In this document: piece after piece, positions 24,130 through 36,375 of the stretch
How the letters are laid out: each line of letters opens with the position of its first letter
Position numbering within the stretch: the first letter of the stretch is position 1
Assembly: GCA_026936325.1 (NCBI GenBank)
Contig: JAPTHN010000012.1
Location: 23,687,865 to 23,751,864 of the forward strand
Direction of reading: 5' to 3'
From: Platynereis dumerilii
Taxonomy: Eukaryota > Annelida > Polychaeta > Phyllodocida > Nereididae
DNA: 64,000 nt
Notes under the pieces: model-generated
Databases searched by the model: none
What the model saw: the letters and a program-made list of their open reading frames with translations, nothing else
What the model was told of the DNA's origin: nothing
Program-made: the position numbers and the translations under genes

Positions 24130-24962
24130 GGTGGCTCGCTACCCACGAAATTACGTCACCTGCACATATTTCCGCGCAGCCAGGCAGGCCCTATCTATCG
24201 TAACGTCACCACAGCAGGATGGCTTGTTCAGCATCTTTTTAAATTCTGACAATTCCATGCGTCGGCCGCTTCTTTTGCCATTTGCGCCACTTCTGTTGGG
24301 GTTAGAGACTTCTCGTTTAAAGCATAAGATGCGCCATGAAGATCACTATAACCTGCCTGACTTTCAGCTCTCTACTTTTAGTAGAAAATTTTGTATGCGA
24401 TTTTCGTCAAGCATGTCTAATTTCTTAAAAATGACTCTGTGACATAAATAAATTTTTGTAGCAATATCCAGGCCCGTTCAGCCATATGTCTGTATCATTA
24501 TATTGTTCCTCACTTTATTTGGGAGCAAATGACAAAGAAACAAAGAATTCTATCTCGTCATTTTTCTTTTGCGCTATGGTTCATAAAAAAATATTTAATT
24601 TTCAAAATTGAAACTTTTGTTCCGAACCCCTAGAAAAGTTCTTTAAACTAAATATATTTCTATGGAATTTGGGTCAGCTTTTCCATCAACCTTTCCTCTT
24701 TAATTCCATGCTTCATTTAATAACATTGGATGAATGGCCACTGAATGGCAGGGAAAACTTCACAGTAAAAAAAATTAAGAAAAAATTGAGTTTTTCAGGT
24801 TTGCGTGGACTGACTTTCTTTTACATAACCTCAAATATTTTGAAAGAAAGGCTGGTAGCGACCACTTTTGTTTACATATCCTTGCTATAAACTATATTTT
24901 GGATCATTTTAAACTATTTTAAAGAAATCCTATCTTAGAAAGTTCACGAGTATCGAGCCACC
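24130..24962. mobile_element. TTAA-flanked element, 833 bp
   Basis: Short inverted ends GGTGGCTCG are followed by partly matching sequence (CTACC against ATAC) and flanked by TTAA on both sides. A TTAA target is used by piggyBac and Kolobok elements; which of these is unclear. A 135-codon open frame enters from the left flank and crosses the left half, so it is not a gene of the element. Confidence 0.8.
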
Positions 24963-25088
24963 TTAAGCCATTTATATATAAAAAAAATACTCAGTAGAAA
25001 ATACATTTCCGAATTCTATCTTACCATCAAAAATGTCTTTCAAATCAAAAATTTACTTCACAAGAAAAAAAAAATAAAGAAGTCATTA

Positions 25089-25307
25089 CCGTAAAACGGC
25101 GTAAAGTTGGCAATCCAGGGGAAAGTTGGCTGGCCATTTAACCCACTTAATGGCAGAAATTCCAACTTTCCTCACTGACACAGGTGGCAAATTTGCCGAA
25201 GAAACCTATGTCAGTGAGAAAAGTAGGCATTTCATCCATTAAGTTGGTTTAAATAGCCATCCAACTTTCCCCCAGTATTTCCAACTTTACCCCGGGCCGT
25301 TTTATGG
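25089..25307. mobile_element. Palindromic MITE, 219 bp
   Basis: The ends are CCGTAAAACGGCGTAAAGTTGG and, inverted, CCATAAAACGGCCCGGGGTA, bounded by TA. The arms, including CCAACTTTCCTCACTGACA, pair along most of the length. Confidence 0.85.
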
Positions 25308-25590
25308 TACTTCACTATGTTTTCTCCCAAACAACCTCAAATCAAACACACTTCTCTGCGAGTCAAATGTTTCAAGTCAATTTACAGCATGTCTCAAGGT
25401 GATTAAATATTAAGCTCTCTGTGATTTACTGCAATATATTGATCAAATCAAATTTATCAATAATAATTCAATATTTGCAGCTGCTAACACATTTAGCTTG
25501 GACCACATCATTCCATCACAGCACACGCCGCACCTGAGCTTGGGAGTAGACCGAACGACATGCGATTAGCCTTGATGGGAGGAAAGACAG

Positions 25591-25591
25591 T

Positions 25592-25623
<32 letters not shown>

Positions 25624-25670
25624 CAGATAGAAAGATAGATAGATTGATAGATAGTTAGATAAATAGATAA

Positions 25671-25711
<41 letters not shown>

Positions 25712-25807
25712 CAGATAGAAAGATAGATAGATTGATAGATAGATAGATAGATATAGTTAGATAGATATAGTTAGATAGATAGACAGAGGACAGATAGACA
25801 GATAGAT
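25591..25807 (+). repeat. (GATA)n microsatellite, imperfect
   Basis: GATA with interspersed GACA, AAGA and TTGA units. A block (GACAGATAGAAAGATAGATA..) occurs twice, about 90 bp apart, so a long piece was duplicated. Confidence 0.93.
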
Positions 25808-25823
25808 GGTCGTTGGCGCTAAC

Positions 25824-26026
25824 ATAGATGGATGATTGGCGCTTATGTCCTGTATTTGTGCCATTGATAGGCTAATTAGGACAGGAGAGGGACACTGCAA
25901 TGAGGCAAAAAGATCATGGAAACAGCCATCCAGCATAGGCCATGGCGACCCGGCAAGAGCTGGATTTGAACCCTGGACCAAGCGATTGGCAGCAAAAATC
26001 TACCACAAGACCAATCCTCCCACCTG

Positions 26027-26027
<1 letters not shown>
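25824..26027 (-). mobile_element. tRNA-derived SINE copy
   Basis: This is the same family as at 56.2 kb, on the minus strand. A B box (GGTTCAAATCC) lies near 25965, and the body and ATCC-type tail are at the left. It is bracketed by GATA tracts on both sides. Confidence 0.85.

Positions 26028-26099
<72 letters not shown>
26028..26099 (+). repeat. (GATA)n microsatellite
   Basis: About 18 perfect units, on the head side of the SINE. Confidence 0.97.
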
Positions 26100-26100
<1 letters not shown>

Positions 26101-26855
26101 CAAACAATACATGGGCAGATACATGAATACTTTAGATCAGCACTACAATTCAGTCAGCCAAACTCGCAACGTATTAATCATAAAGCTTTCAAAGTGCGTC
26201 AAAGAATTCATTTCCAGATTCTGTGCACACACTTGCATGAAATTACAAATTCATTTGAAATCTTAGGAAAAACATTTTCAGGGGGAATGGCAAGAGAGTG
26301 GCAGGGGATTCAGGTGAAATTATTTATGCAGCAAGAGAACAGAATGAGAGAGGAAAGGAGAGAAGGAGTCTATTACTTTTCATCTTTTGTGAGCCTTTGC
26401 CAAAAATCTGTCAGAGAAATCACAAAATAAATCAATGATCAGCGCCATTTGATGTAATCCTACACGCGATGACTGAATTCACAGATCTGGAAATTATCAA
26501 TACGTCAAAAATTGTCCGCGATCAAAACCAAACAGCACGGCCGAAAGGGAAAGACTTAAGAAGAGGAAAAATATCCCAGAAACAAAGAAAATACCCCAAA
26601 AAGTATTCACAATCCAAAATAGAACCAATCTCAGACTCAAAGAATTGATCCAACCAAGCACAAGATCTAGTAAAATAAGGAAGAATTACTGAGAAATAGC
26701 AAACAAAGAAGGGTATAGAAGTTGAAGTTCCAAAAATACATTGACAAAATCTATATAAATCAATAATCATTTTTTATACTCTTTACTTTCCTAGCTGAAA
26801 AATTAGTTACAATTCATTAAATTTATATTAAAACACTCTGTATCTTCCTACCTAC

Positions 26856-27140
26856 AGTTGCCATTGAAAGTAAGTACACCCCTCAGTTATTTATTGAATT
26901 TCATGTTAAATGTGTCTAACTTTAATGGCTACAGCAGCATTCATATTGCCTGTATAATCGATACAATGCTTGTATAATAGTTGTATCATACCATTGAGTT
27001 TACTACTATATCTAGTCTACTAGCATGGCCATTAAACTTAAATCTGGGCTCCTTTTGCCAGAGAGGTGCATGTCAAAATCATGCAAAGTTTTTTTACACC
27101 CCTTGCTCCATTGGAATAGCATTGGGCTTTGGGTGTACTG
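26856..27140 (+). repeat. Dispersed repeat J, copy 2
   Basis: Starts ACAGTTGCCATTGAAAGTAA and reaches CCATTGGAATAGCATTGGGC. The two open frames of 76 and 89 codons crossing it are not supported as genes. Confidence 0.65.
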
Positions 27141-27764
27141 TGTACTTACTTCTATTAGATCTTACACGACGTTTACTTCACAGCATTGTCACCACCAGGT
27201 ACAAATTCTGAATTTTAAGAAAATGGCCAGAATGGCTGGCAATGGTGCATCCACACACCTGGCGGCCAATTTGATTCTACTGCCTGTAAATTGACCTTAA
27301 AATGTTCACATCCATTTGACATGGCTTCCTATTGATTGTCTGACAGGGGTTAAAATTGCACCCTCCCCCATCCTACTTAAAAGGTGTTAATTTGAAAAAG
27401 GGTCAAAACTCAACCAGAGCTGAACTCAAGGGTTTTTAAAAGAACCCTCAAGTAATTGGCCACGCATGAAATTAAAATTGATTTCACCACCTCTTAATAA
27501 AATCTTAAAATGCTCATGATTTTTACCAAAGCAAACTGAGAAGTGTCGCAGAAAGAAAATTGAAGACGATAGTTTCCTAAGAAACCAAAAACAACAGAGG
27601 AAGTTAATGTCCTTTTTCCTGAGATATTTATAAAATATTATAATTCATTATCATAAGATGCCAAGAAAACTGAATATAATATGTAGGATTTAGGAAAATA
27701 AATCCGTTGAAAGAGACAAAGTAGGTTATAAAAGAGTTTCAAGAGCTATAAGGGGTAGACCATG

Positions 27765-27900
27765 TTAATATCCGGGGGGGGGGGCTGGAATTCTTTTAAA
27801 ATAAATAATTTCTTTCTCAGTTTGGAATAAATAATTTCCCTCAGGGGTATTTCTTAATAAGTTGTTGCTTAATTTTGGAATGAATACTCCAGGACTTCGC
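27765..27900 (+). repeat. Dispersed repeat L, copy 1
   Basis: A run of G, then a stretch with GGGGTATTTCTTAATAAG and CTTAATTTTGGAATGAATA. A second copy is at 47.6 kb. Confidence 0.55.
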
Positions 27901-29200
27901 ACAGGGAATTCACGAAACACAAACATTAAAAGTTGCTGAATGGGAGCAACTAAGAAACAATACCAACTATGGTCCCTCGAAGAGCCCGAAAGAGAGCTCA
28001 AATTGGAATGGGCAACCATGGTATGATAGTAATGATAGTAATGATGGAAATGATAGTAATGAAGAAGCCAAAGCCAGGTTTGAACCCAGGTCATGTGGGG
28101 CAGAGTTACTGTTACAACCTCACGTGATATTTCACCACATCTACTCTTATTCTCTTATGCCAAGGGCAATTTTGGCTGCGGATCTCCTAATACGGATTAC
28201 CAACATGGATTTAATGGCCTACTGAAGACCCTTAGGCAAATCTTTGTATGAGTTGATTCAGCTCATGGGCATGATGGATCAATGGGCCACTCGCCACCTG
28301 TGCAGGAATTCTACCTGAGTTGAACTACAAAGGGATGAGGGGGGGGGGGTGAATGGTGATTTGTGGGGGTTGGGGGATTGGGGTTTATCCTGTGGGGTGT
28401 GGTAATCAGGGTTGATTAGTAGGGAGTGGGAGGGGTGACAGTGTGACAGGTTGGATTGGAGGCCAGTTTAAAAGAGCCTAGTAGCTCAGCTTAGCTCCCA
28501 GGAAGAAGGACTTACACTTTGATTGCAGAGGTGGGCGAGGTTTTGAAAATGATTCATTTTACGTTAACATCAGTAAAAAAAAACCCATTTACACTTCCCT
28601 ACTGCATAAGTAATAACTGTAGTTGGCATATTATTACATGTTCTTCAGCTACAATTCCACCAAGGTTCCAAGAATTAGCTTATTTAATGGGTTTGATACT
28701 CTGGGTGTTTATTATCCATTAAACCAATTTAAATAAAAAGAACATAATTATAAAGATAAACTGTATATCGACTTACAGCAGAGGTCACATATTTCAAGTG
28801 TCTTTTACATAATAGCTTGAAATGCAGTCATAAAAATGCAATTTTTCCACAATCATTAGGTCCACATGGATGGTGGGTGGTTTGACTAGTTTCCAATAAA
28901 TTGTGTAGGGTAAAAGTGGGTAATATCACGCATGTGGGTAATATCACGCACCTAACTTAATGGTTATTTAAAGAATAGCTATGAAAGAAATCACCAAAGT
29001 TTTAGGTGGAAAAATGTGCACGTGAATCATGTGACTTTACCTGATAACCTCTCATACTTGTCTGAGCCACTGAGACAATTTTAGACAGGTTTAAAGCAAC
29101 TTAGGTGTTTTCTGCCAATATTTATGCCGTTTTGATACAATTTCCCGAATCTTAATTATATACAACTGCAGCTGCTGTTTCAGTGATGCACTCAATGGAG

Positions 29201-29531
29201 CAGGGTATAAAATAAGAAAATTTGATCACTGCACATATTGTGTCGCACGAACTATCACCATTAATATGGATAGCCAATTGGTATTCTTTAGGGCTGGCAT
29301 TGCGATATCAAGCATTACAAATTTCCAAAAGATGACCGATTGACCATTATCAGCCAGACAAAAGTATAAAATTGGTTGAAATACAAAGTATATTGTGGGG
29401 ATTTTACAGTTCACCATAATTTAGCACAAAAAGGGTGAATTTGATCACTGCACATATTCGTATTGATCACTACACATTTCAGATTGATCACTGCACATTT
29501 TGGGATCGTTGCACGCTTATTTTATACCCTG
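29201..29531. mobile_element. hAT-type MITE, 331 bp, nested
   Basis: Perfect inverted ends CAGGGTATAAAATAAG are flanked by an exact 8-bp duplication CAATGGAG (29193-29200 and 29532-29539). Near the right end there are three or four copies of TTGATCACTGCACAT and relatives. It has no coding frame. It sits inside the 2.7-kb element. Confidence 0.95.
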
Positions 29532-29639
29532 CAATGGAGACCCATGATCTGTGAAAGGTATGACATGGGATTACAAAAAATGATTGCGCAGAATGTTTGA
29601 ACGGATGAAGCCATTGGTATGCATGGAAATGTAATGGGT

Positions 29640-29752
29640 ACAGACCTGGGGTAATATCACGCATGTTCAGGGGGTAATATGACGCAAATTTGGGGTATTA
29701 TCACGCATATTTAGGGTAATATCACGCACATGGAGGGTAATATCACGCATCT
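29640..29752 (+). repeat. Cluster of GGGTAATATCACGCA motifs
   Basis: Five copies, 20 to 25 bases apart, of the terminal motif of the surrounding 2.7-kb element. Two have one changed base (GACGCA, GGGTATTATC). Confidence 0.85.
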
Positions 29753-29901
29753 TTTGAAAATCCATGCACCCAAAGTTTCAAAATACCTCCAGCCTTAAAT
29801 TTGGTCAATAGCATATCCCCCTACCAGCTGCAACTCCCTATTACTTAGTTGAGCATGGATTTATGGTATGTGATAAGCTGCAGACACTTACTACATTTTC
29901 A

Positions 29902-30207
29902 CAGGGGCGGACTGGCGACATTTCAGGCCCGTGGCAAAATAAGTCAATGGGCCCCCACATTCCTATTTTTGGTATTATTTCATTTGCTCCAAGGTGGAAG
30001 GGCCTTTTTTTATATAGGGCCCTCTCACGTTGGGCCCTAACCTGTGAATTTGATTGTATCAGTCACAAACTCTGTCATGAACGAAGATAGAAATTTTTAC
30101 TTCTTTCTTTTTTAATTTTTAATTTTTTGGCACTGAATGGGCCCCCCTGAGAGCTTGGGCCCATGCATGGCAGCTGCCACTCTGCCACATAGGCCAGTCC
30201 GCCCCTG
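29902..30207. mobile_element. hAT-type MITE, 306 bp, nested
   Basis: Inverted ends CAGGGGCGGACTGGC are flanked by an exact 8-bp duplication CATTTTCA (29894-29901 and 30208-30215). The interior has inverted GGGCCC-rich stretches and no coding frame. It is a different family from its neighbour at 29.2 kb and lies in the same host element. Confidence 0.95.
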
Positions 30208-30922
30208 CATTTTCATGATTAAAATAATTTTAAAAATTAAAGTCTTGAATTCTGACACGAAATGTATGGAAAACCCGATTTGTACCTTACCTTCAAAACT
30301 CACAATATTTCATCAAAATCAACTTTGATGCATTTTATTAGATGAAGAAGGTCTTCAGCTAATTATCAATTGCCAAATACCTCGATACTTGGTCAATAAA
30401 ATGGCTTATTTCGGGCTATTTATAGTGGCTGATAAGGAAACCCCTCCCTAATGAGAGACAATTTTTTTTTTCAAATTTTAGTAGATGCTTTGTCTGTTAA
30501 GCAAAAAACATGTCCCAGATTCTCTACCAAATTCACTCCGTTCCCTTAGGTCCTTTCATTTGCCAATTGGGCACACTATCCGGATGGAACTTCCTTAAAG
30601 TGTCTAGAAAACTAAAATTTGTATAATTTGACCTGTCCTGGAAACAGGGTCGTAGCCCTTTTATTTGGCCAAAAAGTACACAATGTAAAACTTTCAAATT
30701 TTACAAGGTTTTTGGAGGGGGGGTGCGAATGCCCCTGGACCAGTCTTTGCCAAGGATTCTGCTCAGCCTATGGCCCTGCTTAATACGCCTATTTGGAAGG
30801 ATTACAAACGTTTTTGTTTTTAATATGAAATTTTCTCCACAACATTTCCCCAACTTTATAAATGCAAGATTTCATTGATGTATACTCAAGTCTCCATGCA
30901 CGCAGAGTGCAAAAACCGAAAA

Positions 30923-30962
30923 AGATAGATAGAAAGATAGGTAGATAGATGGATAGATAAAC

Positions 30963-31037
<75 letters not shown>
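30923..31037 (+). repeat. (GATA)n microsatellite inside the 2.7-kb element
   Basis: Imperfect at the left, perfect at the right; a weaker tract follows at 31171-31225. Confidence 0.95.
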
Positions 31038-32616
31038 CGTAGGAAAGGTGATTTATTTTGGGAGCAGTCTCTTTGTCCGAATTCAATTTCAATGCCAACT
31101 CACATGGTTGCCAGGTTTTTAGGGGACAGAAGCTCTACCCCTCTGGGGGCTCTGCCTCCTTGGTTTCTACACCTATTAATAGATAGATAGATAAACAGAT
31201 AAATAGATAGACAGCCAGATAGGCAGTTAGACAGGAACGCCAATAGAGAATTGATTGATACATTGGTTGATAGATGAATACATAGGCAGGGAATCAATCT
31301 GAATCATATTAATATAGCCTCAACCTGCGTCATATAACACCTACTGCTGCGTGATATTAAACAGAAGTGCGTGATATTACCCACAGAGAAGGCAAAATGA
31401 CCCTAGTTGATTTAACTATGTGACAATTGCTCAACAAAACTGCCGGTCAATGGAATTTTATATGTTCTTGACCCTTGAGTTCAATATCAATCAAAAGCGT
31501 CATTTTTGGTCATGATAGTAATGATACTTCAGGCCTGATACCCACACAGAAACACTGCAGTGTAATGTCACGAATTAGGTGCGTGATATTACCCACATTT
31601 ACCCTATGTTGCATCAGTGTTTGGATAATCAATTAATTCTAGGTATACAAACCAAAACTCTAAATTATTAACAGTGGGCACAAAGGGAAAATGACAACAA
31701 ATATCAAAATTATCAAAATGAATGAAATCTATGTCCAAACCATCAACTGATTATGTTAGGAATTAATATCATAGAATTGCTTTCAATGAAACATTTTCCC
31801 AACCCCTGGTACTAATCAACCAAATGCATTTCTGAAAATATGAACACATGCATAGCTGATTATCATTCACTGGATATTATTGGACAAATACAATATTTAG
31901 TGGGCTGTTAGATAATTCATCAATACAACAATTGACACAATTATTTTACGGCGTTATATTGTTAATTTTCTATACTGAGCTCATACACGAATAAATTGAA
32001 TATAGATAATGTATTAAATAATATATTCCAGGAAAATTAATTGTTCAATAATTCAATTCACTGAATGGCACAATTACAGAGTAACTTCGATTAATTTCCA
32101 GTAAGGCACAATGCACATTATTTGATGCTTTTATAAGCAATAAGAATAGTTTCCTGTTAAACAGTGTCCATGGTGACCTTTGCTTAGCAAGCAAATCAAT
32201 ATGAAAACTGTCCTTATCATTCATGGTAAATTTTTTTCCAAAAGTGAGTTACATAACATTCACCGATCAGACATGCATAAACAAGTTTATAATAAATCCT
32301 AGATTCATAAATCCATGTCCGATCAGTGAACTGGCTTTGAAATTTTGAATCACGGAAATTTCAAAATGGCCATCATTTGTTCTTGCCTTCTGCACATGCT
32401 CAGTATCTGGGTCAAAGCAAATTTTCTATTGCATTTCTATAGTGTAAATACTTTTTTTAATAAGTTGTCAGATCTACTCCCTTTACGGAGTCAATTTCTT
32501 TACTCCTCCTCTGAAAGGTCTGGCTTCCAGGCTGCCTCCAGCTCCAGGTGATTGGAAGGCACTCTCAATGAGAACCATTCCAACTGGAAATTCTGCTGGA
32601 TGTTATGTGGGTGGTA

Positions 32617-34407
32617 CAGGGTGAGCCAAAAAAAAGTGGACACTTCTGTAATTGAAATTTAGCCATGCACATTGCAGCTGAAAAGTACACAATATTCATG
32701 AAATTACACACAGAGATGAACCTACACGTAGACAAAACACTGCTGAAGTTATTTTGTCCTAGTAGTAAAACTGACCTCACAGTGACCCTTAATATAACCT
32801 ATATCCTTGAAATTGATGTCCTTTGGAGTTTTTGTCTGTATCTTGCATAAAATTTTTTTACAAGTCAGCTAATAGGTTAAATGTCTCAAAGGTAAAGCCA
32901 TCTCTATTTGCCATTGTGATTTAGTCATATTGCCGGTAGTCAAGGCTTGGTGAGAACAGATTACGTCTGATCGAAATTTACCAAAATTTTGATGACCAAT
33001 TTTGAGATCCTGTGCATGGGTTTAAAATGGTCAAAATGTATATTTGTGTTCAGAACATAGTTTGTGCACCTCTAGCTGTGATTTGATGTATTATTCATCC
33101 AGGTTAACTATATATTTTATCAGCTCCTTTATGTATAATGAAATATATGGCTGTCCGTCAACCACCAGGTTAGTAATTGCCCAAATTCCATTACTACATT
33201 GTACATGGTCCTGAAACAACATTTTTTGGTTTTTGTAGTATGTCAACAACATTTTCTGTCAATATCGTGACAATGCTTGGATTAAAGCATCCTCAGTGAT
33301 TATCTACATAAGCAGAGATTGGTGGCACACAATGACCAATCAAGTCCTCACATCTCCATTTCATGTGCCACAATTTCAGAGTAAGACAAAAAGCAATTCA
33401 TTCCTAAGGAACAAGGCATATGTTAGGCCTCCATACTTTATTATAAGACACTTTTCGGCTTTGCTTTTCAAATATTTCCTGCTAATATGAAATAATCTCT
33501 CCTAGACCTGGCATATTATGCCCTGCGTGACCACTTGATATTATTCTAATGGGTTCTGATGTTTGCAGGATCACATTTTCCTGTGTCAAGCTTCTTGACA
33601 TACCACTCAACAAATTTCAATCAGTTTTTGTGTCCGAGAGCAGGGCCTCGGGCCCTTTGTCGTCATCAATGGGATTGTCATATCAAAGTTGGTGTGGATC
33701 GAAAAGCATTTCACAGATGCAAGAACAACCCAAAGTTATGATGCCATTATGATGCCCAGTGTTTACACTGTTGCACTAGATGCCCTGGCTTTAATCTTAT
33801 GTCTCACTGCTCTAAATAGTTAACTTTAATCCCCCAAATTCCTCCTTACTCAGCAGACGATTTCTGAGAAGCATCTTCTTCTTCCCTTTGGCCCTTCCGC
33901 CCTGAGACAAAGTGGGGTGCATCACAACCTGAGATTTATGCTTCAGCCAATTACTAAAGCTAGACAGATAGACACATAGACACTTAGATAGACAGATAGA
34001 TAGATTGATAGGTAGATTGATAGATCTATAGATAGAATGCAACTTTTAACAATTTATAGAGATGTGTTAATGTAATGATCATATCCCATTGAGTTATAAG
34101 GGTTATTAAATTGCTCGAGGACACGGTGCATGCATTGCATGCTATTTTTTATATCTTGGACCACTCATATTAACATTTTCAACAGCCTTATTCATGCATC
34201 CTCTTCCAAGCGGCACAGCAAAAATCAGGGACAACTCACACTTTGTTTTAGTGGAATGGCAATGCAGGTATGTCTGTCGTTTTTGCCCTTCAAACGCAAT
34301 GTGTTGATGATTACCAACAAAATGAGCCATAAATTAAAGTCCTGTGGCAAAAATTGATTACTTTATGACCACTTAAAGAAGTGTCTACTTTTTATTGGCT
34401 CACCCTG
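32617..34407 (+). mobile_element. Tc1/mariner-like transposon, 1.8 kb, decayed
   Basis: The ends are CAGGGTGAGCCAAAAAAAAG and, inverted, AGTGTCTACTTTTTATTGGC followed by TCACCCTG, with TA on both sides. The length is typical of an autonomous Tc1/mariner copy. Peptide fragments in the plus direction look like transposase remnants (around 33660-33740, and a C-terminal-like stretch near 34260-34330), but no long frame survives. A degenerate GATA tract lies at 33960-34035. The ends are well preserved compared with the inside. Confidence 0.8.
33960..34035 (+). repeat. Degenerate GATA/GACA tract
   Basis: Mixed GATA, GACA and TTGATA units inside the Tc1/mariner-like element. Confidence 0.85.
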
Positions 34408-35747
34408 TATATTCAATTCATAACTCCCTGAGTTTTGTTTCGAATGGTACGTCCGACACGGTGACATTTTGCCTTGTAGCTCAGCTCCTGTTGCACTTGG
34501 AGGTTTGGTTGACAGCTTGTTTGATACACCTATCACCTAGCTTTGTGCCTGTTTAACAATGAAATAGCTAAGTTGTAATGGTAGGGCTACACGAGCTGCT
34601 AAAGTGTCTGATCTGTAAATTGGACTTTACGGAATTGCTCTAATATACAATAGTCTATGCTCATTGCTCAGGCAGGTGAAATACTCAACTTGGGAATATA
34701 CTATCATTCTAGAAATCTCACAATGTCATCATTACACCGCGCTCTGGGAATTGGTCATATGACCTGAGTTAGCTTCAGACCAGCATCATCAAGACAATAA
34801 AAATTATAAAACAATGAAAATATACTAAATCTTTCTAAAAAGATTACAATCAAAAATAATTGCATCTCTCTATATATAATAGCAATACCCAACCAAAAAG
34901 GTTGATTACCCAGGGACTCATTTTTCCAGGAGACACACTTGAGGACACTCAGACGACAGGAAGTTATTGACATTAACCAATGCTAAATTATTTACGCAAT
35001 CAATGTTCGGGTTCATTCAATGAGTTCAATAGACAAGACCGTAACAAATAGTCAGCTACGACTAGTGACACATTCTGATTTGCTGGACATGGCTTTGGTT
35101 TGTCTGTTTTGAAGCAAAGTTAGTGTATCTTGGAGAGAGTAAATACTGAGTTGCACCAGTGGTAATTCACTTTACATATTTGGAAAATGGAGTAGCATTG
35201 AGCAATATAAAGGCATTATTTTAGAATTGCCAGTTCAAGTTTTTAAAAATGTTTAATTGAGTACTAATATAATATAGAGAACCTTATGTCATATATCTGA
35301 AACTTCCTTGTTTGATGCAGCCCTCTAAGAAGCGTTGCTGATGACTGCCTCAAGCAGTTTCAAGGTAGGTCAAATTGTCCAAGTTATCAATGCAAAACTT
35401 ATTACTCCTTACTTGAACCTACAATTGTCTTACAAATATGACAGAAAATGAAGTACCAGGGATAAAATATTTTGGTGCTCATAAATTATAGTAATGATCA
35501 AGAGAGCAATTCCCAGTAACTGTTAATCAGAAAGTGACAAAGCACTTTTTACATTCACAGAATCTGTCACTTTCAGATATATCTGGTCAGTTAAATGACA
35601 CTTACACGAACAATAGACAATAGTTGAGTTTCCCATTAATCATCACGGACATGCAAAAGAAAATTCAGTGAAGGTGAGCTCAGAAATAATTTCACAATTT
35701 TGAGCGGCGAGTAACACGACTGCTGCACCAGCGATTACAAACAGAAT

Positions 35748-36375
35748 CATCATCATCATCATCATCATACCCTTAATTCATGGATGCTTTACGCTACTCC
35801 TCCTAAACTACTCATTGCCCATAGCTCAAAATTTGCAAGCAACGTTATTTCATGCAATACAACAACCATAAGTGGCTCTGGTTTCTCAAAACTGTTCATA
35901 TTAGGCCTATAACAGTGCACTTATTACTCATTTATGCACGACTATCAATAGGCTATTCTCCAATGGTGGTGGTTGGTTGATGATTCTCCCTGGACTCCGA
36001 AGAGGGAGGGATGGGCCACTGTCGATCACTGGCCCTTGACATTCAACGCCCATCACAAAATGCATATGTTTTTTAATCACCACTTATCCATCATCCTTTC
36101 CTCATTCCCCTTTCACGGGTACTATGCTTACTATTAAATCACGGACCCCTTACGCTTCTCCAACAAAAACTACTGATTGCCCAGTTATGACAACTTGCAT
36201 GCTGCTTCTCTGCACTCTCTACAATGTCCTTAGCCGGGTCTGATGTTCAAATTACAGTCACAGAAGCTGACGTGATGTTTTCTCACAATCACTATACAGG
36301 CCATTATGAAGCACCCTTTATTTCCCCTCTTCTCACTTGCTGGTCTTCAGTCTTCACGGGTGTTATGCTAGTCTT
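35748..36375 (+). repeat. (ATC)n and a degenerate roughly 340-bp duplication
   Basis: A short (ATC)n tract at 35748-35769 is followed by two related stretches (35795-35850 and 36145-36205) with TTACGCT(A/T)CTCC and CTACT(C/G)ATTGCCCA. CACGGGTACTATGCTTA returns as CACGGGTGTTATGCTAG at 36356. It includes the inverted retroposon end. Confidence 0.5.
35945..36025 (-). mobile_element. Inverted relative of the (CTA)n-tailed retroposon end
   Basis: Contains TCTCCCTGGACTCCGAAGAG followed by GGAGGGATGGGCC, the inverse of the end at 54.4 kb. A GGT-rich stretch stands where the tail would be. Confidence 0.5.

Larger units (their letters stand above)
28908..31604. mobile_element. TA-flanked DNA transposon, 2.7 kb, non-coding
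   Basis: The ends are GGGTAAAAGTGGGTAATATC and, inverted, GATATTACCCACATTTACCC, bounded on each side by TA. The motif GGGTAATATCACGCA recurs as a second copy near the left end, as a five-copy cluster at 29650-29750, and inverted at 31345-31382. Such subterminal copies look like transposase binding sites. Two hAT MITEs and a GATA tract lie inside. No transposase frame remains. The superfamily is uncertain: the TA duplication is compatible with Tc1/mariner-like and some other groups. Confidence 0.8.

Noticed and set aside
24035-24442. 135-codon plus-strand ORF
   Set aside because: It starts outside the TTAA-flanked element and runs across its left end, so it cannot be the element's own gene; no protein-like features.
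32617-34407. Intact Tc1/mariner transposase
   Set aside because: Only short family-like fragments remain; no frame longer than about 75 codons.
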